A stretch of 64,000 nt of DNA from Xylophilus ampelinus (GCF_003217575.1 NZ_QJTC01000012.1:47839-111838), one strand, 5' to 3'; counted from the stretch's first letter, positions 8,482-18,656 are shown. Program-made: numbers and translations. Notes: generated by a model from the sequence alone, not told the origin.

Positions 8482-11400
8482 ATGGATCTGCCGCGTCTGG
8501 TACCCGGAAAACGTTTCACCCTGCGCCGCCCGCCGGGCTCGGCCGACGCGCTGCTGCTGGCACAAATGGGGATGCAGGAAAAGGCCGCGGGCAAGCGCAT
8601 GCTGATCGTGACATCGGATGCGAACGATGCCCAGCGGCTGATCGACGAGTTGGGCTTTTTCGCGCCGACCCTGCGGTGCGCCTTGTTTCCCGATTGGGAG
8701 ACCCTGCCCTACGACACCTTCTCGCCGCACCAGGACCTGATCAGCGAGCGGCTGGCCACTCTGTGGCGCATCAGCCAGCGCGATGCGGAAGGCGGTGCCG
8801 ACGTGGTGGTGGTACCCGCCACCACGGCGCTGTACCGTGTGGCGCCACCCGCCTTCCTGGCGGGCTACACCTTCCACTTCAAGACCCAGCAGCAACTCGA
8901 CGAGAACCGGCTGCGCGCCCAGCTCACGCTGGCCGGCTACAGCCATGTGACCCAGGTGGTGAGTCCGGGCGAATACGCGGTGCGTGGCGGCCTGATCGAC
9001 CTGTTCCCGATGGGATCGCTGGTGCCCTTGCGCGTCGACCTGTTCGACGACGAGATCGACTCGATCCGCACCTTCGATCCCGACACACAGCGCAGCCTCT
9101 ACCCGGTGCCCGAAGTGCGGCTGCTGCCGGGCCGCGAGTTCCCGATGGACGACGAGGCGCGGGCCAAATTCCGCAACCGGTGGCGCCAGTTGCTGGAAGG
9201 TGACCCGACCAAGAGCCGCATCTACAAGGACATGGGCGCCGGCGTGGCGACGGCCGGCATCGAGTATTACCTGCCGCTTTTCTTCGACGACACCGCGACG
9301 GTCTTCGATTACCTGGGCGACGACGCCACGGTCGTGCTGCACGGCGATCTGGAGCCGGCGTTCCAGCGCTTCTGGACCGACACGCGGGAGCGCTACCGCC
9401 TGGTGCGCGGCGATCCCGAGCGCCCGGTGCTGCCGCCCGAGGCGCTGTTTCTGGCGGTCGAGCAGTTCTATACCCGTGCCAACGCGCATGCGCAGCTGGT
9501 GCTGCGCTCCGGCATCGACGACGTCGCCGACAACGCGCGTTTCCAGAAGCTGGGCGAACTCTCGGTCGTGCGCGGCGCGGACGATCCGCTGGCCCGGCTT
9601 AAAGCGCACATCCGCGACACGCAGCACCGGGTACTTTTGCTGGCCGAATCGGACGGTCGCCGCGAGAGCCTGCTCGACTTCCTACGGGCGAGCGACGTCA
9701 ACCCGTCGGCGTTCGATTCGCTGGCCGAGTTCGAGTCGCACGGCGACGAGAAACTCGGCATCGCCACCGCGGCGCTGGTGACGGGCTTCGCCTGGATCGA
9801 AGCGGGCATCGACTTCGTCACCGAGACCGAGCTTTTCGCCGCGGGCCCGACGACGCGCCGGCGCCGGCGACAGGAACAGGTCAGCGATGTCGAGGCGCTG
9901 ATCAAGGACCTGTCGGAACTGAACGTGGGCGATCCGGTGGTGCACACCGCGCACGGCATCGGCCGGTACCGCGGCCTGGTCAACATGGACCTGGGCCAGG
10001 GCACCCATGTCGACGGCTCGCCGATGCTGCAGGAGTTCCTGCACCTCGAGTACGCGGACAAGGCCACGCTCTACGTGCCCGTGAGCCAGCTGCACCAAAT
10101 CGGCCGCTACACCGGCGTCAGTGCCGACGAAGCACCCCTGCACAAGCTGGGCAGTGTGCAGTGGGACAAGGCCAAGCGCAAGGCGGCCGAGCAGGTGCGC
10201 GATTCCGCAGCCGAGTTGCTCAACATCTATGCCCGCCGGGCGGCACGCGAAGGCCACGCCTTCCGCTACGCGGCGGCCGACTACGAAATCTTCGCCAACG
10301 ATTTCGGCTTCGACGAAACCGCCGACCAGCGGGCCGCGATCCATGCGGTGATCCAGGACATGATCAGCCCTCAGCCGATGGACCGGCTGGTCTGCGGCGA
10401 CGTCGGCTTCGGCAAGACCGAAGTGGCGTTGCGTGCGGCCTTCATCGCCGTCACCGGGGGCAAGCAAGTCGCGTTCCTGGCCCCGACCACGCTGTTGGCC
10501 GAGCAGCATTTCCAGACGCTGGTCGATCGTTTCTCGAAGTGGCCGGTGAAAGTGGCAGAGATGAGCCGCTTCCGCTCTGCCAAGGAAATCACCGCGGCCG
10601 CCAAGGGCCTTGCGGACGGCAGTGTGGACATCGTCGTGGGCACGCACAAGCTGCTCAGCGAATCGGTCAAGTTCCAGAACCTGGGGCTGCTCATCATCGA
10701 CGAGGAGCACCGCTTCGGCGTGCGCCACAAGGAGCAGATGAAGACGCTGCGGGCCGAGGTGGATGTCCTCACCCTCACCGCCACGCCGATACCGCGCACA
10801 CTCGGCATGGCGCTAGAAGGTCTCCGCGATCTGTCGGTGATCGCCACCGCTCCGCAGCGCCGGCTGGCGATAAAGACCTTCGTCCGCAACGAAGGCACCG
10901 GTGTGATCCGCGAGGCCGTGCTGCGGGAGCTCAAGCGCGGCGGGCAGGTCTACTTCCTGCACAACGAGGTCGAGACGATAGAGAACCGGCGTCGAAAGCT
11001 CGAGGAGATCGTTCCAGAGGCACGCATTGCCGTGGCGCACGGTCAGATGCCGGAGCGCGAGCTTGAAAAGGTGATGCGCGACTTCGTCGCACAGCGTTTC
11101 AACCTGCTTCTGTGCTCGACCATCATCGAGACCGGCATCGACGTGCCGAGTGCCAACACCATCGTGATCAGCCGGGCCGACAAGTTCGGGCTGGCACAGC
11201 TGCACCAGCTGCGGGGGCGGGTCGGCCGCAGCCACCACCAGGCCTACGCCTACCTGATGGTGCCCGACACCGAGGGCCTGACGAAGCATGCGAGCCAGCG
11301 GCTCGATGCCATCCAGCAGATGGAAGAGCTGGGCTCGGGCTTCTACCTGGCGATGCACGACCTGGAGATCCGGGGCACCGGAGAGGTGCTGGGCGAGAAC

Positions 11401-11973
11401 CAGTCCGGCAACATGATGGAAATCGGGTTCCAGCTCTACAACGAGATGCTCAACGAAGCCGTCTCGTCTCTCAAGGCGGGTCGCGAACCGGACCTGTTGG
11501 CGCCGCTTTCGGTCACGACCGAGATCAACCTGCATGCACCCGCGCTGCTGCCGGACGACTACTGCGGCGACGTTCATCTGCGGCTCTCGTTCTACAAGAA
11601 GCTGGCGACGGCCAAGACACCCGACCAGATCGACAACCTGCTCGAAGAGATCGTCGACCGTTTCGGCAAGCTGCCACCGCAGGCACAGACCCTGATCGAC
11701 GTGCACCGCCTGCGGGTGCTCGCCAAGCCCTACGGCGTCGTCAAGGTCGATGCCGCGCCCGGCGTCACCAGCATCACTTTCCGCGCCAATCCGCCGGTGG
11801 AGTCGATGCGCATCATCGAACTGATCCAGAAGAACAAGCACATCAAGCTGGCTGGCAACGAGAAGCTGCGCATCGAGCGCGCGCTGCCCGAAGCGAAAGA
11901 TCGGGCGCAGATGGTGCGCGATATTCTCCGCAGTCTCGGGCAACCCACCACCCCCACGACAGCCACCGTATGA
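8482..11973 (+). CDS. mfd: transcription-repair coupling factor Mfd
   Basis: ATP-dependent translocase of 1163 residues that releases RNA polymerase stalled at lesions and recruits UvrA. The N-terminal UvrB-like region (residues about 20-350) is followed by the RNA-polymerase-interacting module (LNVGDPVVHTAHGIGRYRGL) and the RecG-like helicase core. The core has Walker A (GDVGFGKTEVALRAAF), DEEH box (LLIIDEEHRFGVRHKEQM), TATPIPRTLGMAL and the TRG-region LHQLRGRVGRSHHQAYAYL. A C-terminal TRCF domain completes it. Length is close to the E. coli protein. The stop overlaps the start of serB (ATGA), so serB translation is probably coupled. Confidence 0.97.
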   Translation: MDLPRLVPGKRFTLRRPPGSADALLLAQMGMQEKAAGKRMLIVTSDANDAQRLIDELGFFAPTLRCALFPDWETLPYDTFSPHQDLISERLATLWRISQRDAEGGADVVVVPATTALYRVAPPAFLAGYTFHFKTQQQLDENRLRAQLTLAGYSHVTQVVSPGEYAVRGGLIDLFPMGSLVPLRVDLFDDEIDSIRTFDPDTQRSLYPVPEVRLLPGREFPMDDEARAKFRNRWRQLLEGDPTKSRIYKDMGAGVATAGIEYYLPLFFDDTATVFDYLGDDATVVLHGDLEPAFQRFWTDTRERYRLVRGDPERPVLPPEALFLAVEQFYTRANAHAQLVLRSGIDDVADNARFQKLGELSVVRGADDPLARLKAHIRDTQHRVLLLAESDGRRESLLDFLRASDVNPSAFDSLAEFESHGDEKLGIATAALVTGFAWIEAGIDFVTETELFAAGPTTRRRRRQEQVSDVEALIKDLSELNVGDPVVHTAHGIGRYRGLVNMDLGQGTHVDGSPMLQEFLHLEYADKATLYVPVSQLHQIGRYTGVSADEAPLHKLGSVQWDKAKRKAAEQVRDSAAELLNIYARRAAREGHAFRYAAADYEIFANDFGFDETADQRAAIHAVIQDMISPQPMDRLVCGDVGFGKTEVALRAAFIAVTGGKQVAFLAPTTLLAEQHFQTLVDRFSKWPVKVAEMSRFRSAKEITAAAKGLADGSVDIVVGTHKLLSESVKFQNLGLLIIDEEHRFGVRHKEQMKTLRAEVDVLTLTATPIPRTLGMALEGLRDLSVIATAPQRRLAIKTFVRNEGTGVIREAVLRELKRGGQVYFLHNEVETIENRRRKLEEIVPEARIAVAHGQMPERELEKVMRDFVAQRFNLLLCSTIIETGIDVPSANTIVISRADKFGLAQLHQLRGRVGRSHHQAYAYLMVPDTEGLTKHASQRLDAIQQMEELGSGFYLAMHDLEIRGTGEVLGENQSGNMMEIGFQLYNEMLNEAVSSLKAGREPDLLAPLSVTTEINLHAPALLPDDYCGDVHLRLSFYKKLATAKTPDQIDNLLEEIVDRFGKLPPQAQTLIDVHRLRVLAKPYGVVKVDAAPGVTSITFRANPPVESMRIIELIQKNKHIKLAGNEKLRIERALPEAKDRAQMVRDILRSLGQPTTPTTATV

Positions 11974-12680
11974 CGCTCACGCCCGCTTCACCAGGACTCG
12001 TCGTTCGCGACCTGCCCGAGCGCATAACGCTGTCGGACTTCAGGCTCATCGCGTTCGACATGGATTCGACGCTGATCGACATCGAGTGCATCGACGAGAT
12101 CGCCGATGTCGCCGGTAGGAAAGCGGAAGTCGCGGCGATCACGGAAGCCGCCATGCGGGGCGAGATCACCGACTTCCGCGAGAGCCTGGAACGGCGACTG
12201 CGTCTGCTGGAGGGCGTGCCGGTCGGCGCGCTGCAACAGGTCTACGACGATCGACTGAAGTTGAATCCCGGCGCCGAAACATTGGTCGCGGCGTGCCGGC
12301 AGGCGGGCCTGAAAATGCTGCTGGTGTCCGGCGGCTTCACCTACTTCGCCGAGCGGGTCAGGCAACGGTTGGGCCTGGATTTCGCGCGCTCGAATCGATT
12401 GGAAATAGCGAATGGCGCGCTGACGGGACGCGTCGAGCCGCAAAGCTGGGGCGACATCTGCGACGGGGCAGAGAAGCGCCGAACGGTCCTCGAACTGGCA
12501 TCGCTGATGGGCATCGGTATGGAGCACGTCATTGCCGTCGGAGACGGTGCCAACGATCTGCCGATGATGGAAGCATCAGGCCTGTCTGTCGCCTACCACG
12601 CCAAGCCCAAGGTCAGAGACCGTGCGATAGTGGCGATCAACGAAGGGGGCCTAGACCGGCTGCTCGACGTTGTGCGCTGA
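11970..12680 (+). CDS. serB: phosphoserine phosphatase
   Basis: Last step of serine biosynthesis, hydrolysing L-phosphoserine. HAD-superfamily protein of 236 residues with motif I FDMDSTLIDIECIDEIA (nucleophile Asp and acid/base Asp), motif II LLVSGGFTYFAERV, the Lys-bearing motif III region and motif IV VGDGANDLPMMEASGLSVAYHAKP. It lacks the long N-terminal ACT region of E. coli SerB, as is usual in betaproteobacteria. It starts inside the last codon of mfd. The serine pathway partner serC is also in this window, about 6 kb downstream. Confidence 0.95.
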   Translation: MTLTPASPGLVVRDLPERITLSDFRLIAFDMDSTLIDIECIDEIADVAGRKAEVAAITEAAMRGEITDFRESLERRLRLLEGVPVGALQQVYDDRLKLNPGAETLVAACRQAGLKMLLVSGGFTYFAERVRQRLGLDFARSNRLEIANGALTGRVEPQSWGDICDGAEKRRTVLELASLMGIGMEHVIAVGDGANDLPMMEASGLSVAYHAKPKVRDRAIVAINEGGLDRLLDVVR

Positions 12681-12720
12681 CCTGCACGCACAGCAAGCCG
12701 CGCACTGGCGACGGTATCGA

Positions 12721-12996
12721 TCAGTCGAGTCCGAAATCGATGGCATCCCGGCGCATCGCCACCTCGGGCCGATGGTCACGGAACAGCCTGGAAATACCGT
12801 CCCGGCCGCTAGCCGCGCGGAAAAGCAAAGCACCTCCCGCCATGGCCTGCAATACCGAGGTCATCCTGCAATCAGTGCGAAGCGCCGCTGCGACCAGTGC
12901 GGTGCCGATGCCGGCCACGGCAAGATGCTCGCCAGGCAACCCCGGACGCACGCGGTCGAATTGTTGCCAATCTTCGATTGCTTCTCTGATACCCAT
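12721..12996 (-). CDS. small membrane protein, DUF2892/YgaP-like
   Basis: A 91-residue protein preceded by an excellent Shine-Dalgarno (AAAGGAGT, nine bases before the ATG at 12996). It has a hydrophilic N-terminus, a hydrophobic stretch around residues 23-40 (GEHLAVAGIGTALVAAALRT), a second stretch around 46-60 and the segment ALLFRAASGRDG. The last of these resembles the G-x-LL-x-RG-x-TG pattern of small DUF2892-type membrane proteins. No function is known for these proteins. The family assignment is by eye from one short motif. It is convergent with serB and lies just downstream of the ssrA terminator. Confidence 0.6.
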   Translation of the reverse strand: MGIREAIEDWQQFDRVRPGLPGEHLAVAGIGTALVAAALRTDCRMTSVLQAMAGGALLFRAASGRDGISRLFRDHRPEVAMRRDAIDFGLD

Positions 12997-13077
12997 TGAT
13001 CAAGACTCCTTTGGACAAGGAAGATGATAGCCACGACTTCATCCCGGCAAGAAGGTGAAGCATCTTTGGACATAAAG

Positions 13078-13113
13078 AAAAGGTCCGCTCCCACGCGACG
13101 GGAACGGACCTTT
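13078..13113 (-). terminator. rho-independent terminator of ssrA
   Basis: On the minus strand AAAGGTCCG and CGGACCTTT form a 9-bp stem closing on a loop with further pairing (TCCC/GGGA), followed by TCTTT. It lies about 27 bp past the mature 3' end of tmRNA. Confidence 0.85.
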
Positions 13114-13140
13114 GATGCCGACGGTCATCGGCGGTAAGTA

Positions 13141-13527
13141 TGGTGGAGCTGGGGGGATTTGAACCCCCGTCCGCAAGCCTTCTTCGTACAGATCTACATG
13201 TTTAGCGGTCTGATTTGGATCTCGCTACCGTCACCGCGCAGTCGCACGCTGAGACGGTCGCCAGTACCCTATTTTCTCGTTCCATGCCAAGGTACCCGAC
13301 CTGGAACCAGCCGATGTAGATTACCTTGCAGCCTGGAAGCAGTGGATTGCTCCATTACCCCATTGCCCAGCCCATCGGCCTGCTGTTGCAAGGCTCACCG
13401 GTGTTTAAGCGGCGAGTGCGAAACGTTCGTCGTTTGCAGTTAGTTTGTTTGAATCTGTTTTACGAGCGCATTCAGCTCGACATGCACCGCTACGATTCCG
13501 AACCCACGTCGAAACCAGTGCAGCCCC
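13141..13527 (-). ncRNA. ssrA: tmRNA (trans-translation), tag ANDERFALAA
   Basis: One-piece tmRNA of 387 nt, read on the minus strand. The 5' end GGGGCTG (13527) pairs with CAGCTCC near the 3' end, followed by A and an encoded CCA (13143-13141). The T-arm GGGGGTTCAAATCCCCC is tRNA-like. The resume codon GCA starts at 13437 and the reading frame encodes A-N-D-E-R-F-A-L-A-A with TAA at 13407-13405, the tag type seen in Burkholderiales. It rescues ribosomes stalled on broken mRNA together with SmpB and marks the product for proteolysis. A terminator follows at 13113-13078. Confidence 0.98.
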
Positions 13528-13539
13528 AGGACTCCTATC

Positions 13540-14223
13540 TTAGCCGTTCCTGGCGGATTTCAAGAGCGTCAGCAGATCGAAAGGCGATCGGATCACCGCA
13601 TCCGCCCCCCAATCGTCGACCGATGCGTTGCGGCCGAGGTAACCCCAGGCCGCGGCGACCGTCACCATGCCGGCGGCCCGGCCGGCCTGGATGTCGCGCT
13701 CGTCGTCTCCGACATATACGCACCGCGTAGCATCGAGCCCCATCAGCCTGGAGGCCTCCAGCAATGGTGCGGGATGCGGCTTGGAATGGGGCGTCGTGTC
13801 TCCGCACACGACGGCGCCCGCAGTCTGCAGCAGCGGCATCGACTTGACCAATGGTGCGGTGAAGCGCGTCGCCTTGTTGGTGACGATGCCCCAGGGCAGC
13901 CTCCGCTCCCGGATGCCCGACAACATCGCCTCGATGTCCGAAAAGGCGGCGGTCGACCGGTTGGCGCGGCTTTCGAACAGGTCGAAGAACTGCTCCCGCA
14001 TCGCCGGAAACGCCGCATCGTCCGGCGTCATGTCGAACGCGATTCCCAGCATGCCGCGCGCGCCGGCGCCGGCCATCGGCCGGTACTGTTCCAGAGGTAA
14101 CGGCACCAGACCTTTTGCCTCTCGCAGCGCGTTGGCCGCAGCACCCAGGTCGGGTGCGCTGTCGACCAGCGTGCCATCGAGGTCGAACAGAACGGCCGCA
14201 AGGTTCGCGAAACGCGCGGTCAT
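13540..14223 (-). CDS. gph: phosphoglycolate phosphatase
   Basis: HAD-superfamily hydrolase of 227 residues that removes 2-phosphoglycolate. Motif I is AAVLFDLDGTLVDSAPDLG, motif II WGIVTNKATRF, the Lys region CGDTTPHSKPHPAPLL and motif IV CVYVGDDERDIQAGRAAGM. The cap domain sits between motifs I and II. The start at 14223 overlaps the stop of ubiG (ATGA), so the pair is translationally coupled; ubiG-gph is a common neighbour pair in proteobacteria. A much longer frame running through ubiG and ompA is an artefact of the open minus strand. The gene ends 12 bp before the 5' end of ssrA on the same strand, so the ssrA promoter must lie inside its 3' end. Confidence 0.94.
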   Translation of the reverse strand: MTARFANLAAVLFDLDGTLVDSAPDLGAAANALREAKGLVPLPLEQYRPMAGAGARGMLGIAFDMTPDDAAFPAMREQFFDLFESRANRSTAAFSDIEAMLSGIRERRLPWGIVTNKATRFTAPLVKSMPLLQTAGAVVCGDTTPHSKPHPAPLLEASRLMGLDATRCVYVGDDERDIQAGRAAGMVTVAAAWGYLGRNASVDDWGADAVIRSPFDLLTLLKSARNG

Positions 14224-14936
14224 GCGGTACCGGCCTTCTGCGTCGCCAGCAGGTAGTTCACACCGACATCGTCGTTCAGCCAGTAGCGCCCGCTGACCGG
14301 GTTGTGGTGCAGACCGCGGCTGTACCGGATGTCCAGCCCGGAGGCACGGCAGTAGGCCGACAATTCGCTCGGCTTGATCAGCCGGCCGTATTCGTGCGTG
14401 CCTCGCGGCAGCAGGTTGAGGACGTACTCGGCGCTCAGGATCGCCAGAAGGAACGATCGCGCGTTGCGGTTGATGGTCGAGAAAAAGACCCAGCCGCCAG
14501 GCTTCACCATCGTTGCACATGCCTTCACGACCGCCGCCGGATCGGGCACATGCTCGAGCATTTCCATGCAGGTGACGATATCGAACGCTGCGGGCTGCTC
14601 CACGGCGAGGGCCTCGGCACTGATCTCGCGGTATTCGACGTTCGGCGTGCCCGCTTCCAGCGCGTGCAGCTGGGCGACGCGCAGAGACTTCCTGGCCAGG
14701 TCGATCCCCAGCACATGCCCCCCCTTGCGCGCCATGGCGTCGGCCAGGATGCCGCCGCCGCAGCCCACGTCGACGACCTTGAGCCCGGACAGTGGGACGA
14801 TGCTTTCGATCCACCCCAGCCGCAGTGGATTGATCTGGTGCAGGGGACGGAATTCGCTTTCCATATCCCACCAGCGGTGTGCCAACTCGGAGAACTTGGC
14901 CAGTTCGGCCGGATCGACGTTCGGGTTTTCTGTCAT
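14220..14936 (-). CDS. ubiG: ubiquinone biosynthesis O-methyltransferase
   Basis: SAM-dependent methyltransferase of 238 residues that carries out both O-methylations in ubiquinone synthesis. The sequence opens TENPNVDPAELAKFSELAHRWW and continues with the UbiG hallmark EFRPLHQINPLRLGWI. SAM motif I is VVDVGCGGGILADAMA, and the post-motifs are FDIVTCMEMLEHVPDP and a late NPVSGRYWLNDDVGVNYLLA. The ATG at 14936 fits the family N-terminus; a TTG start eight codons upstream is less likely. It overlaps gph downstream, and an intrinsic terminator separates it from ompA upstream, so it needs its own promoter in a very short gap or receives read-through. Confidence 0.95.
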   Translation of the reverse strand: MTENPNVDPAELAKFSELAHRWWDMESEFRPLHQINPLRLGWIESIVPLSGLKVVDVGCGGGILADAMARKGGHVLGIDLARKSLRVAQLHALEAGTPNVEYREISAEALAVEQPAAFDIVTCMEMLEHVPDPAAVVKACATMVKPGGWVFFSTINRNARSFLLAILSAEYVLNLLPRGTHEYGRLIKPSELSAYCRASGLDIRYSRGLHHNPVSGRYWLNDDVGVNYLLATQKAGTA

Positions 14937-14962
14937 CGGTAGATTTTCTGCGACGCACAATG

Positions 14963-14997
14963 AAAAAAGCCCACAGGCCAGGGCCTGTGGGCTTTTT
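14963..14997 (-). terminator. intrinsic terminator after ompA (bidirectional in form)
   Basis: Near-perfect hairpin of AAAAAGCCCACAGGC and GCCTGTGGGCTTTTT with a tiny loop. A-run and T-run on the two sides make it look able to act in both directions. It lies 18 bp past the ompA stop codon. Confidence 0.9.
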
Positions 14998-15014
14998 GCC
15001 AGGATCCCGAAGAA

Positions 15015-15644
15015 TTAGTTGGCGCGGGTGCCAACCACTTCGATTTCCACGCGACGGTTCTTCGCGCGGCCTTCGGCGGTCTTGTTGTCGGCGACCGGCT
15101 GCTTCTCGCCCTTGCCTTCGGTGTAGACGCGATTGCTTTCGATGCCCTTGGAAACCAAGTACGCCTTGACGGCTTCCGCACGACGCACCGACAGCTTCTG
15201 GTTGTAGGCATCGGTGCCGACGGAGTCGGTATGACCCACGGCGATGATGACTTCCAGGTTCACGCCCTTGACCTTGCTCACCAGATCGTCCAGTTTTGCA
15301 CGGCCGGCCGGCTTCAGGACGGACTTGTCGAAGTCGAAGAAAGCATCCGCTGCGTACGTCACCTTGTTGGCGACCGGAACCTGGGCTGCTGGAGGAGCAG
15401 GTGGGGCTACGGATGCCGGAGGCACGACGGCTGCAGGAGCGGCGACCGGAACCAGAGCACCATCGCAACCAGGAGCTGCGGTGGCCGGCGTCCAGTTGGC
15501 ATCGCGCCAGCAATACTCGTTGGTACCGTTTTTCCACACCAGTTCGCCGGTGCCGTTCTTCCAGTTGTCGATCGTTTGCGCGCCAGCGGCGGAAGCGAGT
15601 GCTGCAGAGGCAAACAACATCGCCACTTTGTTCAGTTTCTTCAT
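15015..15644 (-). CDS. ompA: OmpA-family outer-membrane protein
   Basis: 209-residue exported protein. Residues 1-22 are a signal peptide ending AGA before QTID. A short N-terminal region contains two Trp-rich stretches (NWKNGTGELVWKNG, CWRDANW). A Pro/Ala-rich linker (residues about 65-92) leads to a C-terminal OmpA peptidoglycan-binding domain with FFDFDKSVLKPAG, VGHTDSVGTDAYNQKLSVRRAEAV and KNRRVEIEV. It has no full eight-stranded barrel, so it is the short OmpA form common in Burkholderiales. A strong Shine-Dalgarno (AGGAG) lies four bases before the ATG, consistent with high expression, and the gene is followed by an efficient terminator. It is divergent from gyrA across 226 bp. Confidence 0.93.
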   Translation of the reverse strand: MKKLNKVAMLFASAALASAAGAQTIDNWKNGTGELVWKNGTNEYCWRDANWTPATAAPGCDGALVPVAAPAAVVPPASVAPPAPPAAQVPVANKVTYAADAFFDFDKSVLKPAGRAKLDDLVSKVKGVNLEVIIAVGHTDSVGTDAYNQKLSVRRAEAVKAYLVSKGIESNRVYTEGKGEKQPVADNKTAEGRAKNRRVEIEVVGTRAN

Positions 15645-15870
15645 GGTTCTCCTCTTGGGGAAAAAGCCGCAGCCGCGCTGCGAATCAAGACGTCGTCAGT
15701 GACCATCACCAAAAACGTTGAATTCATTGTGCCATAGGGTCCCAGGGAATCGTTGCCAAAACGTCACGCATGCCGTAGGACAGCGACGCATCACCCTTTT
15801 ATGTTGCAGAGGCACTACAGCGGCTTGCCCGTAAAATCCTCCTTCCTTCCGCCGTCAAAGCCCATTCTTC

Positions 15871-18558
15871 ATGACCCAGTTCGCCAAAGAAACGCTGCCC
15901 ATCAGTCTTGAAGAAGAAATGAGGCGCAGCTATTTGGATTACGCGATGAGCGTGATCGTGGGCCGGGCCCTTCCCGATGCGCGGGACGGCCTGAAGCCGG
16001 TCCACCGCCGCGTGCTGTACGCGATGCACGAACTCAACAACGATTGGAACCGCCCTTACAAGAAGTCCGCCCGTATCGTCGGCGACGTGATCGGCAAGTA
16101 CCACCCGCACGGCGACAGCGCGGTGTACGACACGATCGTGCGGATGGCGCAGGACTTCTCGCTGCGCCACATGCTGGTCGACGGCCAGGGCAATTTCGGA
16201 TCGGTGGACGGTGACAACGCCGCCGCGATGCGGTATACGGAAATTCGCCTCGCCAAGATCGCCCACGAGATGCTGGGCGACATCGACAAGGAAACGGTCG
16301 ATTTCCAGCCCAACTACGACGGCAGCGAGCAGGAGCCTGCGGTGTTGCCGAGCAAGCTGCCCAACCTGCTGGTCAACGGATCGGCCGGCATCGCGGTGGG
16401 CATGGCGACCAACATTCCGCCGCACAACCTCAACGAGGTGGTGGATGCGTGCCTGCACCTGCTGCGCAACCCCGAGGCCTCCATCGACGACCTGATGGAG
16501 ATCATTCCGGCACCCGACTTCCCCACCGCCGGCATCATCTACGGCATCAACGGGGTGAAGGACGGCTACCGCACCGGTCGGGGCAAGGTGGTGATGCGCG
16601 CCAAATGCCACTTCGAGGACATCGACCGCGGCCAGCGCCAGGCGATCATCGTCGACGAGCTGCCCTACCAGGTCAATAAGAAGACGCTCCAGGAGCGGAT
16701 GGCCGAGCTGGTGCACGAGAAGAAGATCGACGGCATCAGCCACATCCAGGACGAGTCCGACAAGTCGGGCATGCGCCTGGTGATCGAACTCAAGCGCGGC
16801 GAAGTGCCCGAGGTGGTGCTCAACAACCTCTACAAGCAGACCCAGCTGCAGGACACTTTCGGCATCAACATGGTGGCGCTGGTCGACGGCCAGCCGCGCC
16901 TGTGCAACCTGAGGGACCTGATCTCGGTCTTCCTGCAGCACCGCCGCGAAGTGGTGACGCGCCGCACCGTGTTCGAACTGCGCAAGGCGCGCGACCGCGG
17001 TCACGTGCTCGAAGGCTTGGCGGTGGCGCTTGCCAACATCGACGATTTCATCCGCATCATCCGCGAGTCGCCCACGCCGCCGGTCGCCAAGGCCGAGCTG
17101 ATGGCCCGCCCGTGGGACAGCAAGCTGGTGCGCGAGATGCTGACCCGCACCCGTGCCGACGGCGGGGTGGTCAACGCCGACGACTACCGCCCCGAAGGCC
17201 TGGAAGCCGACTACGGCATGGGAGACGACGGCCTCTACCGCCTCTCCGATACCCAGGCGCAGGAAATTCTGCAGATGCGACTGCAGCGCCTGACAGGCCT
17301 GGAGCAGGACAAGATCGTCACCGAATACAAGGAGGTGATGTCGGTGATCGAGGACCTGCTCGACATCCTGGCCAAGCCCGAGCGCGTCTCGACGATCATC
17401 GGCGAGGAGCTGACCGCGATTCGCACCGAGTTCGGCCAGAGCAAGCTGGGCGCGCGCCGCAGCCTGGTCGAGCACAGCTCCTTCGACCTCTCCACCGAGG
17501 ACCTGATCACCCCGACCGACATGGTCGTGACGCTCTCGCACACCGGCTACATCAAGAGCCAGCCGCTTTCCGAATACCGCGCCCAGAAGCGCGGCGGCCG
17601 CGGCAAGCAGGCTACGGCGACGAAGGAAGACGACTGGATCGACCAGCTCTTCATCGCCAACACGCACGACTACATCCTCTGCTTCTCCAACCGCGGCCGG
17701 CTCTACTGGCTCAAGGTGTGGGAGGTGCCGGCGGGCTCGCGCGGATCGCGCGGCCGGCCGATCGTCAACATGTTCCCGCTGCAGGAAGGCGAAAAAATCA
17801 ACGTCGTGCTGCCCCTGACCGGCGAGAAGCGCACCTTCCCGGCCGACCAATACGTGTTCATGGGCACCCGCATGGGCACGGTCAAGAAGACCGCGCTGGA
17901 CGAATTCAGCAACCCGCGCAAGGCCGGCATCATCGCGATCAACCTCGACGAAGGCGACTACCTGGTGGGTGCCGCATTGACCGACGGCGCCCACGACGTG
18001 ATGCTGTTCTCGGACGGCGGCAAGGCGGTGCGCTTCGACGAGAACGACGTCCGCGCCCTGGGCCGCAACACCCGTGGCGTGCGCGGCATGGACCTGCCCG
18101 AAGGCCAGGCGGTGATCGCGATGCTGGTGGCCGAGGACGAGCAGCAGAGTGTCCTGACCGCCACCGAGAACGGCTACGGCAAGCGCACCTCGATCACCGA
18201 ATACACCCGGCACGGCCGCGGCACCAAGGGGATGATCGCGATCCAGCAGAGCGAGCGCAACGGCAAGGTCGTAGCCGCCACCCTGGTCCATGCCGACGAC
18301 GAGATCATGCTGATCACCGACCGCGGCGTGCTGGTGCGCACCCGGGTGGCCGAGATCCGCGCACTGGGGCGCGCCACGCAGGGCGTGACGCTGATCGGCC
18401 TGGACGAAGGCTCACGCCTGTCGGGCCTGCAGCGCATCGTAGAGAACGATGCCAACGTCGCCGCCGCGCTTGGAGACGAAGACGCCGAGCCGGATACCGG
18501 CGCGGCCGACGACGCTGCCGGCGATCCCAGCGACGCCCCGGCGCCCGATGCCGAGTGA
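15871..18558 (+). CDS. gyrA: DNA gyrase subunit A
   Basis: Type II topoisomerase subunit of 895 residues that cuts and rejoins DNA for negative supercoiling with GyrB. The catalytic Tyr is in [12 protein letters not shown], and the quinolone-resistance region reads [19 protein letters not shown], with Ser and Asp at the two classical positions, i.e. the susceptible form. The C-terminal beta-pinwheel carries the GyrA box QKRGGRGK, which separates it from ParC. The tail is acidic and Ala/Asp-rich. It stands alone: a dispersed two-hairpin repeat separates it from serC. Confidence 0.98.
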   Translation: MTQFAKETLPISLEEEMRRSYLDYAMSVIVGRALPDARDGLKPVHRRVLYAMHELNNDWNRPYKKSARIVGDVIGKYHPHGDSAVYDTIVRMAQDFSLRHMLVDGQGNFGSVDGDNAAAMRYTEIRLAKIAHEMLGDIDKETVDFQPNYDGSEQEPAVLPSKLPNLLVNGSAGIAVGMATNIPPHNLNEVVDACLHLLRNPEASIDDLMEIIPAPDFPTAGIIYGINGVKDGYRTGRGKVVMRAKCHFEDIDRGQRQAIIVDELPYQVNKKTLQERMAELVHEKKIDGISHIQDESDKSGMRLVIELKRGEVPEVVLNNLYKQTQLQDTFGINMVALVDGQPRLCNLRDLISVFLQHRREVVTRRTVFELRKARDRGHVLEGLAVALANIDDFIRIIRESPTPPVAKAELMARPWDSKLVREMLTRTRADGGVVNADDYRPEGLEADYGMGDDGLYRLSDTQAQEILQMRLQRLTGLEQDKIVTEYKEVMSVIEDLLDILAKPERVSTIIGEELTAIRTEFGQSKLGARRSLVEHSSFDLSTEDLITPTDMVVTLSHTGYIKSQPLSEYRAQKRGGRGKQATATKEDDWIDQLFIANTHDYILCFSNRGRLYWLKVWEVPAGSRGSRGRPIVNMFPLQEGEKINVVLPLTGEKRTFPADQYVFMGTRMGTVKKTALDEFSNPRKAGIIAINLDEGDYLVGAALTDGAHDVMLFSDGGKAVRFDENDVRALGRNTRGVRGMDLPEGQAVIAMLVAEDEQQSVLTATENGYGKRTSITEYTRHGRGTKGMIAIQQSERNGKVVAATLVHADDEIMLITDRGVLVRTRVAEIRALGRATQGVTLIGLDEGSRLSGLQRIVENDANVAAALGDEDAEPDTGAADDAAGDPSDAPAPDAE

Positions 18559-18601
18559 GCCGGGCGGCCAGCGCCGCTCCGGATGCATTCGAGCCGAAAT
18601 T

Positions 18602-18656
18602 GCTATTATTTCCATAGCTGCAAGCCGGCGTGCTGCGCCGGCTACAGCCACTTTTC
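18602..18656. repeat. compound palindromic repeat, copy 1
   Basis: Architecture GCTAT-N7-ATAGC, four bases, AGCCGGC-N7-GCCGGCT, then ACAGCCACTTTTC. The same order, arm sequences, spacers and tail occur in reverse orientation at 52515-52568. It lies 43 bp after the gyrA stop and 25 bp before serC, so either hairpin could affect transcription between them. Confidence 0.85.

Noticed and set aside
8458..9627. 389-codon minus-strand frame opposite mfd
   Set aside because: Shadow of the Mfd N-terminal half; His/Arg/Gln-rich with no recognisable motif.
13141..13240. Apparent tRNA on the minus strand near 13.15 kb
   Set aside because: The acceptor and T-arm belong to the tRNA-like domain of tmRNA, confirmed by the tag-coding frame upstream.
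13540..15537. 665-codon minus-strand frame covering gph, ubiG and ompA
   Set aside because: Only its C-terminal 227 residues are a real protein (Gph). The rest is read out of frame through ubiG and ompA.
15799..18291. 830-codon minus-strand frame opposite gyrA
   Set aside because: Codon-mirrored shadow of gyrA in GC-rich DNA, Val/His/Gln-rich, without any domain.
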